Of a DNA stretch of 29,637 bases, positions 13,948 through 22,341 are shown piece by piece. Made by a program: the position numbers and the translations under genes. The stretch covers positions 1-29,637 of the forward strand of contig JBFXGJ010000026.1 in the NCBI GenBank assembly GCA_050178135.1, in the 5' to 3' direction. Numbering within the stretch: the stretch's first letter is position 1; each line of letters begins with the position of its first letter. The notes beneath the pieces were generated by a model. That model ran no database searches. It saw nothing but the letters and a program-made list of their open reading frames with translations, and was not told the DNA's origin. Source of the DNA: UBA288 sp050178135 (GTDB lineage Archaea; Halobacteriota; Methanomicrobia; Methanomicrobiales; Methanospirillaceae).

Positions 13948-16074
13948 TCATCGCCGCTCCTGGAGTTCGTCCGCCTGCTTGACGACGAGGCGGGTTCCTC
14001 CCTGGAGCAGGACCGGGGCATAGAAGAGGGCCGACCCATGCCTGTCGTACGAGAGGGGAACGAACCCAACGCGGCGGGCCCATTGCTGGATCCGGTACGG
14101 GATGGGAAGTGTCGGGATGCTTGATATGGGCACGGTCGAGAGCAGGTCGACCTCGGTCCTTCCTAAACGGGCCTGTTCGGCCCGTTCCAGAGTGCGGAGG
14201 GCAGCCCTGAGGGCCTGGACCTCGCCTCGCTCCGGGTCGAAGGTGCGGATCCGTTCGAGGGCGCTCTGAACAGCAGGGGAGATTGTTCGGCGGGGCTGGG
14301 CCGGCGTGGTCTGCATGCGCGTCGGCGTGGTCATGAGCTCCTGGCTCTCGGCCTGGGCCGAAGAGCGGAGCGCCCACCAGATCCCGCCACCGGCGACGAC
14401 GAAGACGACGACGAGCGCTGCGAGGAAGAACGGCAGCCACCACGAGGTTTCCCCGGTGACTGGTGCTTCGGCCGTCGGCACCGTCGGCGCCATGGTCGTC
14501 GAGACGGGACCGGTCGAGTCCGTCTTAACCGGGGTGGCTGCTGGCACAATCGTGGTCGAGACACTGGTCGATGCTGCTGGCTTCGTCGTCTCAACAATGG
14601 GCGTGGTCATCGCAGGTGTGGGAGGCGACTCCAGGTCGATGTGGACCTCCACCGAGACCTGTCGGCCGACCGCCCCTGATAGGTCGGGGCTTGCCGTGCC
14701 GTGCTCGTGGTCGAGGAGCGCTTCGGCCCAGAGTGCGTAATTCCCAGCCGGGTAGGCGGGGTCGTCCGTATTCCATGCTGCTCCGGCGGTCCCCCGGAGC
14801 TGGTGCGGTGTCTGGAGCACCATAATCCGTTCGAGACTCAGGCGTACACCCTGGTCCCCCACGAGAGTGGCACTGATCCGTTCGGACGGGTCCTGGATCC
14901 GGACAGCAACCGGCGCGCCGGTACCACGTGTCCCGAAGGCAGAGAGCTCTCCGGAGATCTCCAGGTCGAACCGGCGCCCCTTCTGGACCACCCCTCCCGT
15001 GACGTAACGGCCCGTCTCCGTATCGACGAGCCTGAGGCTGAGTGAGGGCTCTTCGACGACGAGCGCCAGTTCTCTGTCCCTGTCCAGGTTGAACCAGTGT
15101 CCTGTTCTCGCATCGTGTGGTATCGCAGCGTGTCGTGGGTCATCGATGCGGAGGGTTGCCGCCGGTGCTCCCTCCGGGGAGTGGGTGGTGAACCATCCCA
15201 GGGTCTCTCCGGATCCGACACCGGCAGCCGTGATGTCCAGGCCCCGCTCGCCACGGTAGACTGTCGCACCCGGACTCCTGACCACGTTCGGTGCGGCCGG
15301 TCCGGCTGTTACCGGGGTGTGGGTGACCGTTGGGACTGGTGTTGGAGTCAGGGTCTGCGAGGGTGTGGCAACCCCCCGTAGGAAGGGGAGAAGCGCTGCA
15401 TACCAGCGGATAGCGATCTTCTTTTCGCCGCTCTCGGCCGGATGGATCCCTGTCGGGGGCTGATTGTCAGTCACACCGTTATACTCGGAAAACATGTCCA
15501 CGATCACGATCGGGGAGTCTTGCGTCGAGAGGCGCGTCGCCACCCCCGGGATCGCGGCGTTCAGGGCGTTCAGGTTCGTGCGCGGGATTGAGGTCGGAGG
15601 AATCTGTGCGAGCAGAATCACCGCGCGCGGATTGTCCTTTCGGAGTTCCGCTATGATGCCTTCGAGGTTCTGGATAGTCTCCTCTGTCGGGATGTTGTTC
15701 AGGATGTCGTTCGTCCCGAGCATAACGAGTGCCACATCGAAATCGTATTTTACGAGCCATTGCGAGAGTTTCCCCTGTTTCGGGTCCGCAGCGACACCGT
15801 TGAGTATTCCGGTGGTCATGTATCCACCGTGCCCTTCGTTGTCCTGGTCGAAGGTATAGGGGAAGTTCGGTGCTGTCCATGAGCCCACGAAGTCCACGTC
15901 CTGGTCGCCGAGCTGCTGCCAGAGCCAGTACCGGTAGGTCGGGTGGCTCGAATCCTGCGCTGTCTGGGTTGACCCCTTGGTCAGGGAGTCCCCGAGCGGC
16001 AGCACCCGCACCGTGGCGTCGGCTGTACCGGCGACGAGCAGCAGGAGGATTAGGAAGATGACGGCACGTCGCAT
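13948..16074 (-). CDS. Membrane-anchored SGNH/GDSL hydrolase with archaeal surface domain
   Basis: A 708-residue exported protein. Residues 1-20 form a signal peptide. Residues 21-235 are an SGNH hydrolase: nucleophile S30 in PLGDSLTKG, GTND at 120-123, and H211 in TGIHPAESG. In most SGNH enzymes a catalytic Asp stands three residues before this His; here it is T208. A Thr/Pro linker (238-258) leads to a domain at about 268-480 that resembles DUF3821 (opening GATVYRGERGLDIT), a Methanomicrobiales surface-protein domain. A second Ser/Thr/Pro-rich linker (485-543), a transmembrane helix (about 546-569) and a 139-residue cytoplasmic tail with a helical region near 598-640 complete it. The likely substrate is an ester of a surface polysaccharide or lipid, which is inference. 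The ATG at 16074 begins the signal peptide; the frame upstream of it is not coding. Confidence 0.83.
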   Translation of the reverse strand: MRRAVIFLILLLLVAGTADATVRVLPLGDSLTKGSTQTAQDSSHPTYRYWLWQQLGDQDVDFVGSWTAPNFPYTFDQDNEGHGGYMTTGILNGVAADPKQGKLSQWLVKYDFDVALVMLGTNDILNNIPTEETIQNLEGIIAELRKDNPRAVILLAQIPPTSIPRTNLNALNAAIPGVATRLSTQDSPIVIVDMFSEYNGVTDNQPPTGIHPAESGEKKIAIRWYAALLPFLRGVATPSQTLTPTPVPTVTHTPVTAGPAAPNVVRSPGATVYRGERGLDITAAGVGSGETLGWFTTHSPEGAPAATLRIDDPRHAAIPHDARTGHWFNLDRDRELALVVEEPSLSLRLVDTETGRYVTGGVVQKGRRFDLEISGELSAFGTRGTGAPVAVRIQDPSERISATLVGDQGVRLSLERIMVLQTPHQLRGTAGAAWNTDDPAYPAGNYALWAEALLDHEHGTASPDLSGAVGRQVSVEVHIDLESPPTPAMTTPIVETTKPAASTSVSTTIVPAATPVKTDSTGPVSTTMAPTVPTAEAPVTGETSWWLPFFLAALVVVFVVAGGGIWWALRSSAQAESQELMTTPTRMQTTPAQPRRTISPAVQSALERIRTFDPERGEVQALRAALRTLERAEQARLGRTEVDLLSTVPISSIPTLPIPYRIQQWARRVGFVPLSYDRHGSALFYAPVLLQGGTRLVVKQADELQERR

Positions 16075-16163
16075 CTGTCGATCCCGTACGGTGAGCCGCC
16101 CCGTGTCATGAAAGTATGGTATCCTTGCATAGTTACATCCTGTTGGAGGGACGAGATCTTTCG

Positions 16164-16823
16164 ATGCGGACAGAGCGGGAGATACGGGCCGTCCTCTTTG
16201 ACCTGGACAATACACTGGTCCGGTTCATCGACGCGCAGCGGGCAGCATGCGCGGCCGTGATCGATCTGGCCGGGACCGGTTCTGTCGAGGACCTTTTCGA
16301 ATTTTTTTTGAGGCCGAAACACAACTTCGAGAGCCATGCGCATATCCTGGACTACCTCTCCACGATCGCTTCTTCATGCGATCCGGCGATGGCCTGTGCC
16401 CGGTACGAAGAGGTGAAACTTGCGGCGCTCGAACCGTACGAGGGTGCGCGCTCCACGTTAGAGAGGCTTACCTGGGCCGGCGTTCCCATGGCAGTCATTA
16501 CCGATGCGGATGCAACCCATGCCGCTTCCCGAATCGCACACTCCGGGCTCGATCATCTCTTCGAGGTAGTGGTGACGCCAGAGAGCACAGGAGAGCGTAA
16601 ACCGTCGGAACGAAACTTCTGGTTCGCCCTCGATCACCTCGGGGTTGACCCGTCTGAGGCGGCGATGGTCGGGGACTCGCTGAGGCGGGACATCGAACCT
16701 GCAAATAACCTTGGAATACTCTCGGTTCATGCCGCCTACGGGGACTGGAATCCAGGCTACGACTGCTTCCCCGACCATCGCCTTGACGAGATCTCCAGAC
16801 TCGTCGGGATCCTTCTTGACTGA
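16164..16823 (+). CDS. HAD-superfamily hydrolase (phosphatase)
   Basis: A 219-residue HAD phosphatase. Motif I is DLDNT, with the nucleophile D13 and the acid/base D15. Motif II is T113 in VITDAD, motif III is K146 in GERKP, and motif IV is D171/D176 in VGDSLRRD. A helical cap lies between motifs I and II (about 18-100), so the protein is a subclass-I HAD enzyme. The substrate cannot be told; small phosphorylated metabolites such as phosphoglycolate are usual. I chose the ATG at 16164 because motif I then begins at the usual distance, and GGAGGG lies at 16145-16150; an in-frame ATG at 16116 would add 16 residues. A T8 run occurs inside the gene (about 16302-16309). It is divergent from the SGNH gene. 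Confidence 0.88.
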   Translation: MRTEREIRAVLFDLDNTLVRFIDAQRAACAAVIDLAGTGSVEDLFEFFLRPKHNFESHAHILDYLSTIASSCDPAMACARYEEVKLAALEPYEGARSTLERLTWAGVPMAVITDADATHAASRIAHSGLDHLFEVVVTPESTGERKPSERNFWFALDHLGVDPSEAAMVGDSLRRDIEPANNLGILSVHAAYGDWNPGYDCFPDHRLDEISRLVGILLD

Positions 16824-16968
16824 AGGGAGCCGTTGCATTGTGACTCCTCTGCATCCTGAGTTGGATCGTTCCCGTCCCGAACGACGACCTCGAATGCCCT
16901 TCAGTTCGGTCAGTTACGCAACGGTCCTGTCCTGGTCGAATGGGTAGCCTGCCGAACGAGATCTGGTG

Positions 16969-19119
16969 ATGGATCGCAGCTTCGTCTCAGAACCGCTGGA
17001 ACGTCTCCTGCTGGAGGCAGGACTTCTACCCGGTCCCGTTCTTTCGGTTGACGGGTGCCGATACCGGGCCTGGCTGAGAGACGGCGAAACGGTCGTCGTC
17101 GCGGACGACGGTGACACCGATGATCTCGTGAAGCTCCATCGTCTTGCCTGGTCTTCCGGGTGCCGATGCGCGCTCGTCTCCCGACAGGGTCGAATCGGAT
17201 ACATCGACACCGTCTCCGCACCGTCCAATCTTACTCTCCCCCGGCTCCGGGAACTGGGTGCGCCCAGAATTCGTTCAATCCTGGCGAGCATGGGACCATG
17301 TTCGATGCCGGGAGTCGTTGACGTGCTTGTCGAAAGGATGGAGAGATGGAGAGGGAGCACTCTCAGGCGTGCCCTCGCGGAACGGGCGGACTGGACCGAA
17401 GGGGATCTCTCCCTCGTAATCGAGATGCCGATCCTCGATCTTCTGGTGGGCAACGGTTGGAGTCTGACGCCGAAAGGGCAGATGGCAGCCGATCTCGAGC
17501 GAGTCGGTGTGGACCTCTCGATCGTTCCGCCTGCATTACTCGCCCTCGCCTGGGACTGTCACCTTTCCCGTCGGCTCCGATTACTTGGGGGGGAACCCAC
17601 CCTCGTCGGTTCGGCCATGGAGTCGCCGGGGCCATCTCGGGCTCTCCTTTCGAAGTTTGCCTCCTGGGCTGGATCTGAGTCGAAAAATGTTCGCAGCGTG
17701 CTGGTTCCGATATGTGGTGCCGGCCGGCTCCTCCTCTCTATCGCCGGGTGGGCACAGGCTGGGGGGATGCGCGTCTTTGCGATCGACCCGGACCCCCGAG
17801 CCGCCCTCTTTGCCACTCGCATGCTTTCGAGGGTGGCCGGAGATGCCCTCTCTCTTGTCGTCCGTTCGGCAAACCCGCTTGTTGAAGAGGACCTGTTCGA
17901 TGGGGTTTCCGGACAACTCATTCCCCGAGATGCCCGCTCACGCCTTCGCGCCGTCGACTGGGAGACCATCTTCGGCGGGGTCCGGGAGTTCGATCGCGTC
18001 CTGGTCGGCGATCCCGTCCTCACGATGACCCGCCGGCGGGAGGTCCGCCGCTACCTCGAGGAGAGATACCGGTCGGGAGGCAGTGGGACGGATCCTGCAC
18101 TCCTTCTCACCGAGGCGGGTGCGCGGCATCTCAATCCGGGTGGACGGGTTCTCGCTCTCTATACCGCCTCCGTTCTCCGGTCCAGTCGCGCGTCGATGCT
18201 TCGACGATGGCTTGCCCCTCGCACAGAGGTCTGCCGCCTCTCGGACCTCGACCAGCAGGGTGCCGTCGCTCTTCGGATCGCTCCGGACCCGGTCGAGACG
18301 CCTATCGTCACCGGGATACTTTCGGACGATCACCTCGCCACACGGGTGTATCCCCGGACGGCCCTGCACGTCGATGGATGGTCGTTCCGCGATACGCGCG
18401 CTGCGGAGCAAAGACGTCATCTGGTGACCGGGTGCGCCTCGCTCGGCGAGGTCCTCATCGGGGGCATTCGTCCGGCACAGCCATTCGCCTGCGAGTCCGC
18501 TCTCCTGGTCGGGGGCGATGTCCGTCAGCGCCTGGTGAAGGCGGACCGGAGATCCGCACGGGTCGTTCGACCCGTCATTGGACCGGAAGACCTGGTTCGT
18601 TTCGGCACAGCCCGGGGGGCAACCCGGTTTGTGATCGTCGGCGAGCTACCGCCACGGGCGTCTCGCGTCGGCCGGAGCCTCGGGGTTTCCCAGGAACTTC
18701 CACCCGACGCTGTGCCGCCGCCGTCCGGCCCGAGACTCCTCTTCGCGGACGGTGCGCCGCGTCCTGTATTTCTGTGCGATCGTCAGGGAGAGGCATTGAC
18801 CTCTCCGGGGATCTTCGAGTTATTCCCTGCCAACCTCTTCCTTTTCGGGCTTCTCCACTCTTCTCTGATCGGCAGACTCATTGACGAGCGGTGTCCCGGC
18901 AGCGTCACGGCCCGGTGCCTGTCCCGGTTGCCGGTACGGCTTCCCGATCCATACGATCCTCCTGAACGGAAACTTGGCGACCGGATTGCATCCCTGGTCC
19001 GGGCCCGGATCGGGACGAAAGGAACGAGAGAGCAGGATCGTCAGAGGCGAACGACGCTCGAGTCTGCAATCGAGGAGGCGGTCGAGGACCTCTATGGCCT
19101 GTCCCGGGACCGGGGTTGA
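16969..19119 (+). CDS. Eco57I/TaqI-like DNA methyltransferase homologue with degenerate catalytic motifs
   Basis: A 716-residue protein with the layout of an Eco57I/type IIG adenine methyltransferase. An N-terminal region of about 235 residues comes first. The Rossmann methyltransferase core begins with VLVPICGAGRLLL (244-256) and AIDPDPRAALFATRML (271-286). The Eco57I-typical DWETIFGGV...FDRVLVGDP lies at 330-349, followed by RRYLEERY and LNPGGRVLALYT. A TaqI-like target-recognition C-terminal part includes ANLFLFGLLHSSLIGRL and LSRLPVRLPDP. However, motif I reads VPxCGAG where active enzymes have DPxCGSG, and motif IV reads D348-P-V-L where NPPY is expected. N6-adenine methylation is therefore doubtful. 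No nuclease motif (PD-ExK) is evident, and no restriction partner is adjacent. The start is the ATG at 16969; a GTG three bases earlier is possible. Its role is unknown; DNA binding without catalysis is one possibility. Confidence 0.75.
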   Translation: MDRSFVSEPLERLLLEAGLLPGPVLSVDGCRYRAWLRDGETVVVADDGDTDDLVKLHRLAWSSGCRCALVSRQGRIGYIDTVSAPSNLTLPRLRELGAPRIRSILASMGPCSMPGVVDVLVERMERWRGSTLRRALAERADWTEGDLSLVIEMPILDLLVGNGWSLTPKGQMAADLERVGVDLSIVPPALLALAWDCHLSRRLRLLGGEPTLVGSAMESPGPSRALLSKFASWAGSESKNVRSVLVPICGAGRLLLSIAGWAQAGGMRVFAIDPDPRAALFATRMLSRVAGDALSLVVRSANPLVEEDLFDGVSGQLIPRDARSRLRAVDWETIFGGVREFDRVLVGDPVLTMTRRREVRRYLEERYRSGGSGTDPALLLTEAGARHLNPGGRVLALYTASVLRSSRASMLRRWLAPRTEVCRLSDLDQQGAVALRIAPDPVETPIVTGILSDDHLATRVYPRTALHVDGWSFRDTRAAEQRRHLVTGCASLGEVLIGGIRPAQPFACESALLVGGDVRQRLVKADRRSARVVRPVIGPEDLVRFGTARGATRFVIVGELPPRASRVGRSLGVSQELPPDAVPPPSGPRLLFADGAPRPVFLCDRQGEALTSPGIFELFPANLFLFGLLHSSLIGRLIDERCPGSVTARCLSRLPVRLPDPYDPPERKLGDRIASLVRARIGTKGTREQDRQRRTTLESAIEEAVEDLYGLSRDRG

Positions 19120-19414
19120 ATCGGGCCCGAATTTAATCTCGGCACCTTGATATATGAAGAACGGCAGATTGAGTTCAGTCGTCGTCCGGGACCTGCACTG
19201 TCGGAAGGGGGATAGATTCATTGAACGGCGGGATCGAACGAACCCCGATCCTGGTCCGGTATCCCCTCGGTTCCTTCGGTGTGGGCCTGTAGGGTATGAT
19301 CGGTGTGCGGCTGCCCGGCGATTGCGATCGTCGGATTCCGGAGGACGTGACAGATCACCGATCCGAGCGGGAACGGTGTGACACCGCTCGGTTGGCCAAA
19401 GGACAGTCAGCGAC
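19120..19414. other. Intergenic stretch before the signalling island
   Basis: No gene is supported. GATATATGA near 19148-19156 resembles a TATA box. If used it would give a leader of more than 200 nt before the histidine-kinase start at 19415. The short frame starting inside that element has an Arg-rich, random-looking translation. A TTGGCCAA palindrome lies shortly before the kinase start. Confidence 0.4.
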
Positions 19415-20899
19415 ATGAGTGAACAGGGAGGAGTTCTGGGTCCGGTTGATCGAGAGCCACTGGTGACGAGTTCGGTCGTCACGGACCAACTCGGGCGGAT
19501 CCTTTCTGTCGATGATCTTTTTGTCCGTTATTCTGGTGCGGGTAGCCGGGATGTGGTTGGAACCCTGCTTGAAGAGTATGTCTGTCCCGAGGATCGTCTG
19601 CAATTTCTGACCCTCCTATCCGCCCTGAAGGGCGATCGGGTCGTTGGAGTGGTCCGGTTCTGCCTGAGTAATCAGGGCATCGTGTCGGCGAGGATCGTGA
19701 TCGATCCAGGATCGAGCAGATCCACGTTCGCAATGACGATCACCGAGCAGACTGCTTCTTCCCAGGAGATGGTGGACGGAGGGCAGGACGGCCACCGGCT
19801 TGCGCATGCGATCCTGGAGCAGACTCAGGATACCATCATGGTTCTGGATCCCGGTGGACGTGTCCTGATGAGTAGCCCGTCGGCACGGGCGCTCGTGGGG
19901 CGAGATCCGGTCGGGCTTGATTTTTTTTTTGCCCTCCCCCTTGAGCCGGACCTCGATCCGGGGGCGGAAGGGATGCACCCTCTCCAGGGAGAACTGCCGT
20001 CCAGGGCACGGGCCGGCCCCGTCCCGTCTTCGGGCCTGTACCGGTTTCCTGCTTGTGAAGGCCGGCAGATCCGGGTTAGGGTCGACATGCTGACCCCTTC
20101 GGACGATGCACGGGGTGTGCCACCCGGATCGGTAGTCAGGCTCGATGACATCACGGCCCGGCTTGAGGAGGAGGGTCGTCTCAAGAGGGCGCGGGAAACG
20201 GCTGCAGCATCGAACCGGGAGTTACAGCAGTTTGTCTACGCCGCCAGTCATGACCTTCAGGAACCACTCCGGATGATCACGAGTTACCTTCAACTGCTCG
20301 AAAGGCGGCATGCCAGGCGTCTGGATGAGGAGGGTCTCGAGTTCATCGGCTTCGCCGTTGACGGGGCCCGGCGTATGCAGGAGCTGATCGATGCCCTTCT
20401 CGTCTATTCGCGAGTTATCAGCCGTGCACGACCCCCCGCCCGGGTGGATACCCGGTCGGTGATCGCCGAGGCTCTGGCGCGCATCGAGCAGAAGGTGAAC
20501 GCTACCCAGGCAGAGATCACCGTAGGTCACATGCCGATCGTCCAGGCCGATCGCGCGCAGCTCGTCCTGGTCTTTGAACACCTGATCGACAACGCCCTCA
20601 CCTATCGCTCCGATGCCCCACCGCGAATCCGGATCGATGCAGAGCGTGTCGATGAGAGTACCTGGTTCAGGGTCCAGGATAACGGCATCGGCATCGATCC
20701 CGAATTTCACGAACGGATCTTCCAGCTCTTTTCTCGGTTGCATGCCCGTGACCAGTACCCTGGGTCGGGGGTCGGGCTAGCCGTCGTGCAGCGGATCGTC
20801 GAGCGACACGGGGGTCGGTGCTGGGTTGAATCCAGCGAGGGGGCCGGCTCGACATTTTTCTTCTCCCTCCCAGATCACCCACGTACCGAGGAAGCATGA
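19415..20899 (+). CDS. PAS-domain sensor histidine kinase (Cph1-like HisKA)
   Basis: A 494-residue cytoplasmic histidine kinase. Two PAS-like regions lie at about 15-110 and 130-250. HisKA follows with H279 in AASHDLQEPLRMI, a form typical of phytochrome-like kinases. The HATPase domain shows the N-box N393 in HLIDNAL, the G1 box DNGIGID at 422-428 and the G2 box GSGVGL at 450-455. No transmembrane segment is visible, so it senses a cytoplasmic signal, which the sequence does not identify. The stop overlaps an ATG in the frame of the next response-regulator gene, which suggests that gene is its partner. The coding sequence contains a run of ten T at 19921-19930 (Asp-Phe-Phe-Phe), unusual for this GC-rich DNA. 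Confidence 0.9.
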   Translation: MSEQGGVLGPVDREPLVTSSVVTDQLGRILSVDDLFVRYSGAGSRDVVGTLLEEYVCPEDRLQFLTLLSALKGDRVVGVVRFCLSNQGIVSARIVIDPGSSRSTFAMTITEQTASSQEMVDGGQDGHRLAHAILEQTQDTIMVLDPGGRVLMSSPSARALVGRDPVGLDFFFALPLEPDLDPGAEGMHPLQGELPSRARAGPVPSSGLYRFPACEGRQIRVRVDMLTPSDDARGVPPGSVVRLDDITARLEEEGRLKRARETAAASNRELQQFVYAASHDLQEPLRMITSYLQLLERRHARRLDEEGLEFIGFAVDGARRMQELIDALLVYSRVISRARPPARVDTRSVIAEALARIEQKVNATQAEITVGHMPIVQADRAQLVLVFEHLIDNALTYRSDAPPRIRIDAERVDESTWFRVQDNGIGIDPEFHERIFQLFSRLHARDQYPGSGVGLAVVQRIVERHGGRCWVESSEGAGSTFFFSLPDHPRTEEA

Positions 20900-20952
20900 C
20901 TCCATCATCACGTCCAGTTTCATCTACGTCCGTCGCTCGGAGACGGAAAAAT

Positions 20953-21426
20953 ATGACGGAAAAGGCGACGATAATCAATGGCCTCATGTCCCGGGAGATA
21001 CTGCTCGTTGAAGACAGTCTCGGGGATGTTCGGCTAATCAGGGAGGCACTGCGTGAGATCGGGGGCGATCATTCCCTGCACGTGGTCAATGACGGGGTCG
21101 AGGCGCTCGCTTTCCTGAGGAGAAAAGGCGCTTTTGAATCGGCCCCCCGCCCCGATTTGATACTCCTCGACCTCAATCTCCCAAAGAAGAATGGACGCGA
21201 AGTCCTTTCCGAGATCAAGGCCGACGCAGGTCTCAGGGATATTCCCGTGGTTGTGTTGACGATCTCGACGGCCGAAGAGGATATTTTGACTGCGTACCGT
21301 CTCCAAGCAAACTGCTACGTGATCAAGCCGGTCAACCTCGACCAGTTCTTCCTCGTGGTCCAGTCGATCGAACGGTACTGGCTGTCCAGGGACTGGGACA
21401 AAGACGGGATCCGGTATGGCCTCTAG
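20953..21426 (+). CDS. Rcp1-type response regulator (receiver domain only), first copy
   Basis: A 157-residue single receiver domain. The acidic pair E20-D21 and the phospho-acceptor D73 in LLDLNLPKKNG are present, as are T103 and K125 in VIKPV. It resembles Rcp1, the phosphate acceptor of phytochrome-type kinases, and follows exactly such a kinase. There is no output domain. The frame is open from an ATG at 20896 that overlaps the kinase stop. I prefer the ATG at 20953, with GGAG 10 nt before it; an ATG at 20986 would begin directly at the receiver. The start is therefore uncertain by up to 19 residues longer or 11 shorter. It is a close paralogue of the protein at 21859. Confidence 0.87.
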   Translation: MTEKATIINGLMSREILLVEDSLGDVRLIREALREIGGDHSLHVVNDGVEALAFLRRKGAFESAPRPDLILLDLNLPKKNGREVLSEIKADAGLRDIPVVVLTISTAEEDILTAYRLQANCYVIKPVNLDQFFLVVQSIERYWLSRDWDKDGIRYGL

Positions 21427-21805
21427 TCCGGTTCTGCTTCTCGTTATCGAGGATAACCCGGCCGATCTCCGACTCCTCCAGGAACTCGTCAGGGAGGTGG
21501 CACCAGGTTCTTTCGAGATACACTCGGTGCGTCGCCTTGCCGACGGTATCGCAGCGCTTCGGTCGCGATCGTACCCTGTGGTTCTGCTCGACCTCTCGCT
21601 CCCCGATGGACAGGGGCTAAGCACCATCGATGCAGTTCGCGCGGTGGCTCCCGAAACCCCCCTCATCGTCCTGTCCGGAATGCTTGATGAGGAGCTCGTA
21701 GCGGGGGCGCATGAGCGGGGTGCAGTGGCATCGTTTGTCAAGGGGAGTGAGAAGATCAACGAACTCATCAGCGTCATCCGGCACCTAAGCATCGCGCCCC
21801 CCTGA
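21416..21805 (+). CDS. Single-domain response regulator
   Basis: A 129-residue receiver domain: E12-D13, the phospho-acceptor D59 in VVLLDLSLPDGQG, the LSGMLDEE segment, and the conserved lysine in FVKGSE. It overlaps the end of the preceding regulator gene by 11 nt, so the two are translationally coupled. It belongs to a different receiver subgroup from its two neighbours and is closer to the N-terminal receiver of the hybrid kinase at 22991, with which it shares the VxSGxxDEE...FVKG pattern. There is no output domain, so it probably passes phosphate on or regulates by protein contact. Confidence 0.87.
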   Translation: MASSPVLLLVIEDNPADLRLLQELVREVAPGSFEIHSVRRLADGIAALRSRSYPVVLLDLSLPDGQGLSTIDAVRAVAPETPLIVLSGMLDEELVAGAHERGAVASFVKGSEKINELISVIRHLSIAPP

Positions 21806-21827
21806 GCACCCTTTCTTCATGCAAATG

Positions 21828-21835
21828 TATATATT
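21828..21835 (+). promoter_or_regulatory. TATA box of the third response-regulator gene
   Basis: TATATATT is centred about 27 nt before the ATG at 21859. This predicts a leaderless or nearly leaderless message and a promoter separate from that of the upstream kinase operon. Confidence 0.6.
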
Positions 21836-21858
21836 CCAATGGGGCTTTTCATGGCCCT

Positions 21859-22341
21859 ATGGATCCTATGGGTGGTCTCAACCATGTTCACCTTCTCCTG
21901 GTCGAAGACAACGCCGGTGACGTGCGCCTTGTTCGCGAAGCCCTCCGTCTGGGTGGGCAACATGCCGAGATCTCCGTTGCCCGGGATGGTACCGAAGCCC
22001 TCTCGTTCCTGCGGCGAGAGGCACCCTATTCGAGGGTTGCGAGACCCGATCTTGTCCTGCTTGACCTGAACCTCCCGAAGAAGAACGGGCGCGAGGTCCT
22101 CTCCGAGATCAAGACAGATGCAGAACTCTGTGAGATCCCGGTCGTTATCCTGACAACGTCCTCGTCGGCCGAGGATATCCTCTTCTCCTACCGGTGTCAT
22201 GCCAATACCTACATCATCAAGCCGGTCACCCTCGATCAATACATCGAGATGGTTCGTGGGCTCCAGGAGTACTGGACACGCATCGCCCGCTTACCACCTG
22301 GAGAAAGCGGTGCGTCGCTGGGTGGGATGAGAGAACACTGA
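21859..22341 (+). CDS. Rcp1-type response regulator (receiver domain only), second copy
   Basis: A 160-residue receiver protein with E16-D17, the phospho-acceptor D69 in LLDLNLPKKNG, and the conserved lysine in IIKPV. Its core is nearly the same as that of the regulator at 20953: both carry LNLPKKNGREVLSEIK, and the following IPVV and IKPV blocks line up without gaps. The two look like a local duplication, with the other receiver gene between them. It has its own TATA box and a likely leaderless start. No output domain is present; the C-terminal 20 residues are an unstructured-looking Gly/Ser tail. Confidence 0.9.
   Translation: MDPMGGLNHVHLLLVEDNAGDVRLVREALRLGGQHAEISVARDGTEALSFLRREAPYSRVARPDLVLLDLNLPKKNGREVLSEIKTDAELCEIPVVILTTSSSAEDILFSYRCHANTYIIKPVTLDQYIEMVRGLQEYWTRIARLPPGESGASLGGMREH

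Noticed and set aside
16969..19119. Reading the methyltransferase-like gene as an active restriction-modification system
   Set aside because: The catalytic motifs are replaced, no nuclease motif is visible, and no restriction or specificity partner is adjacent.
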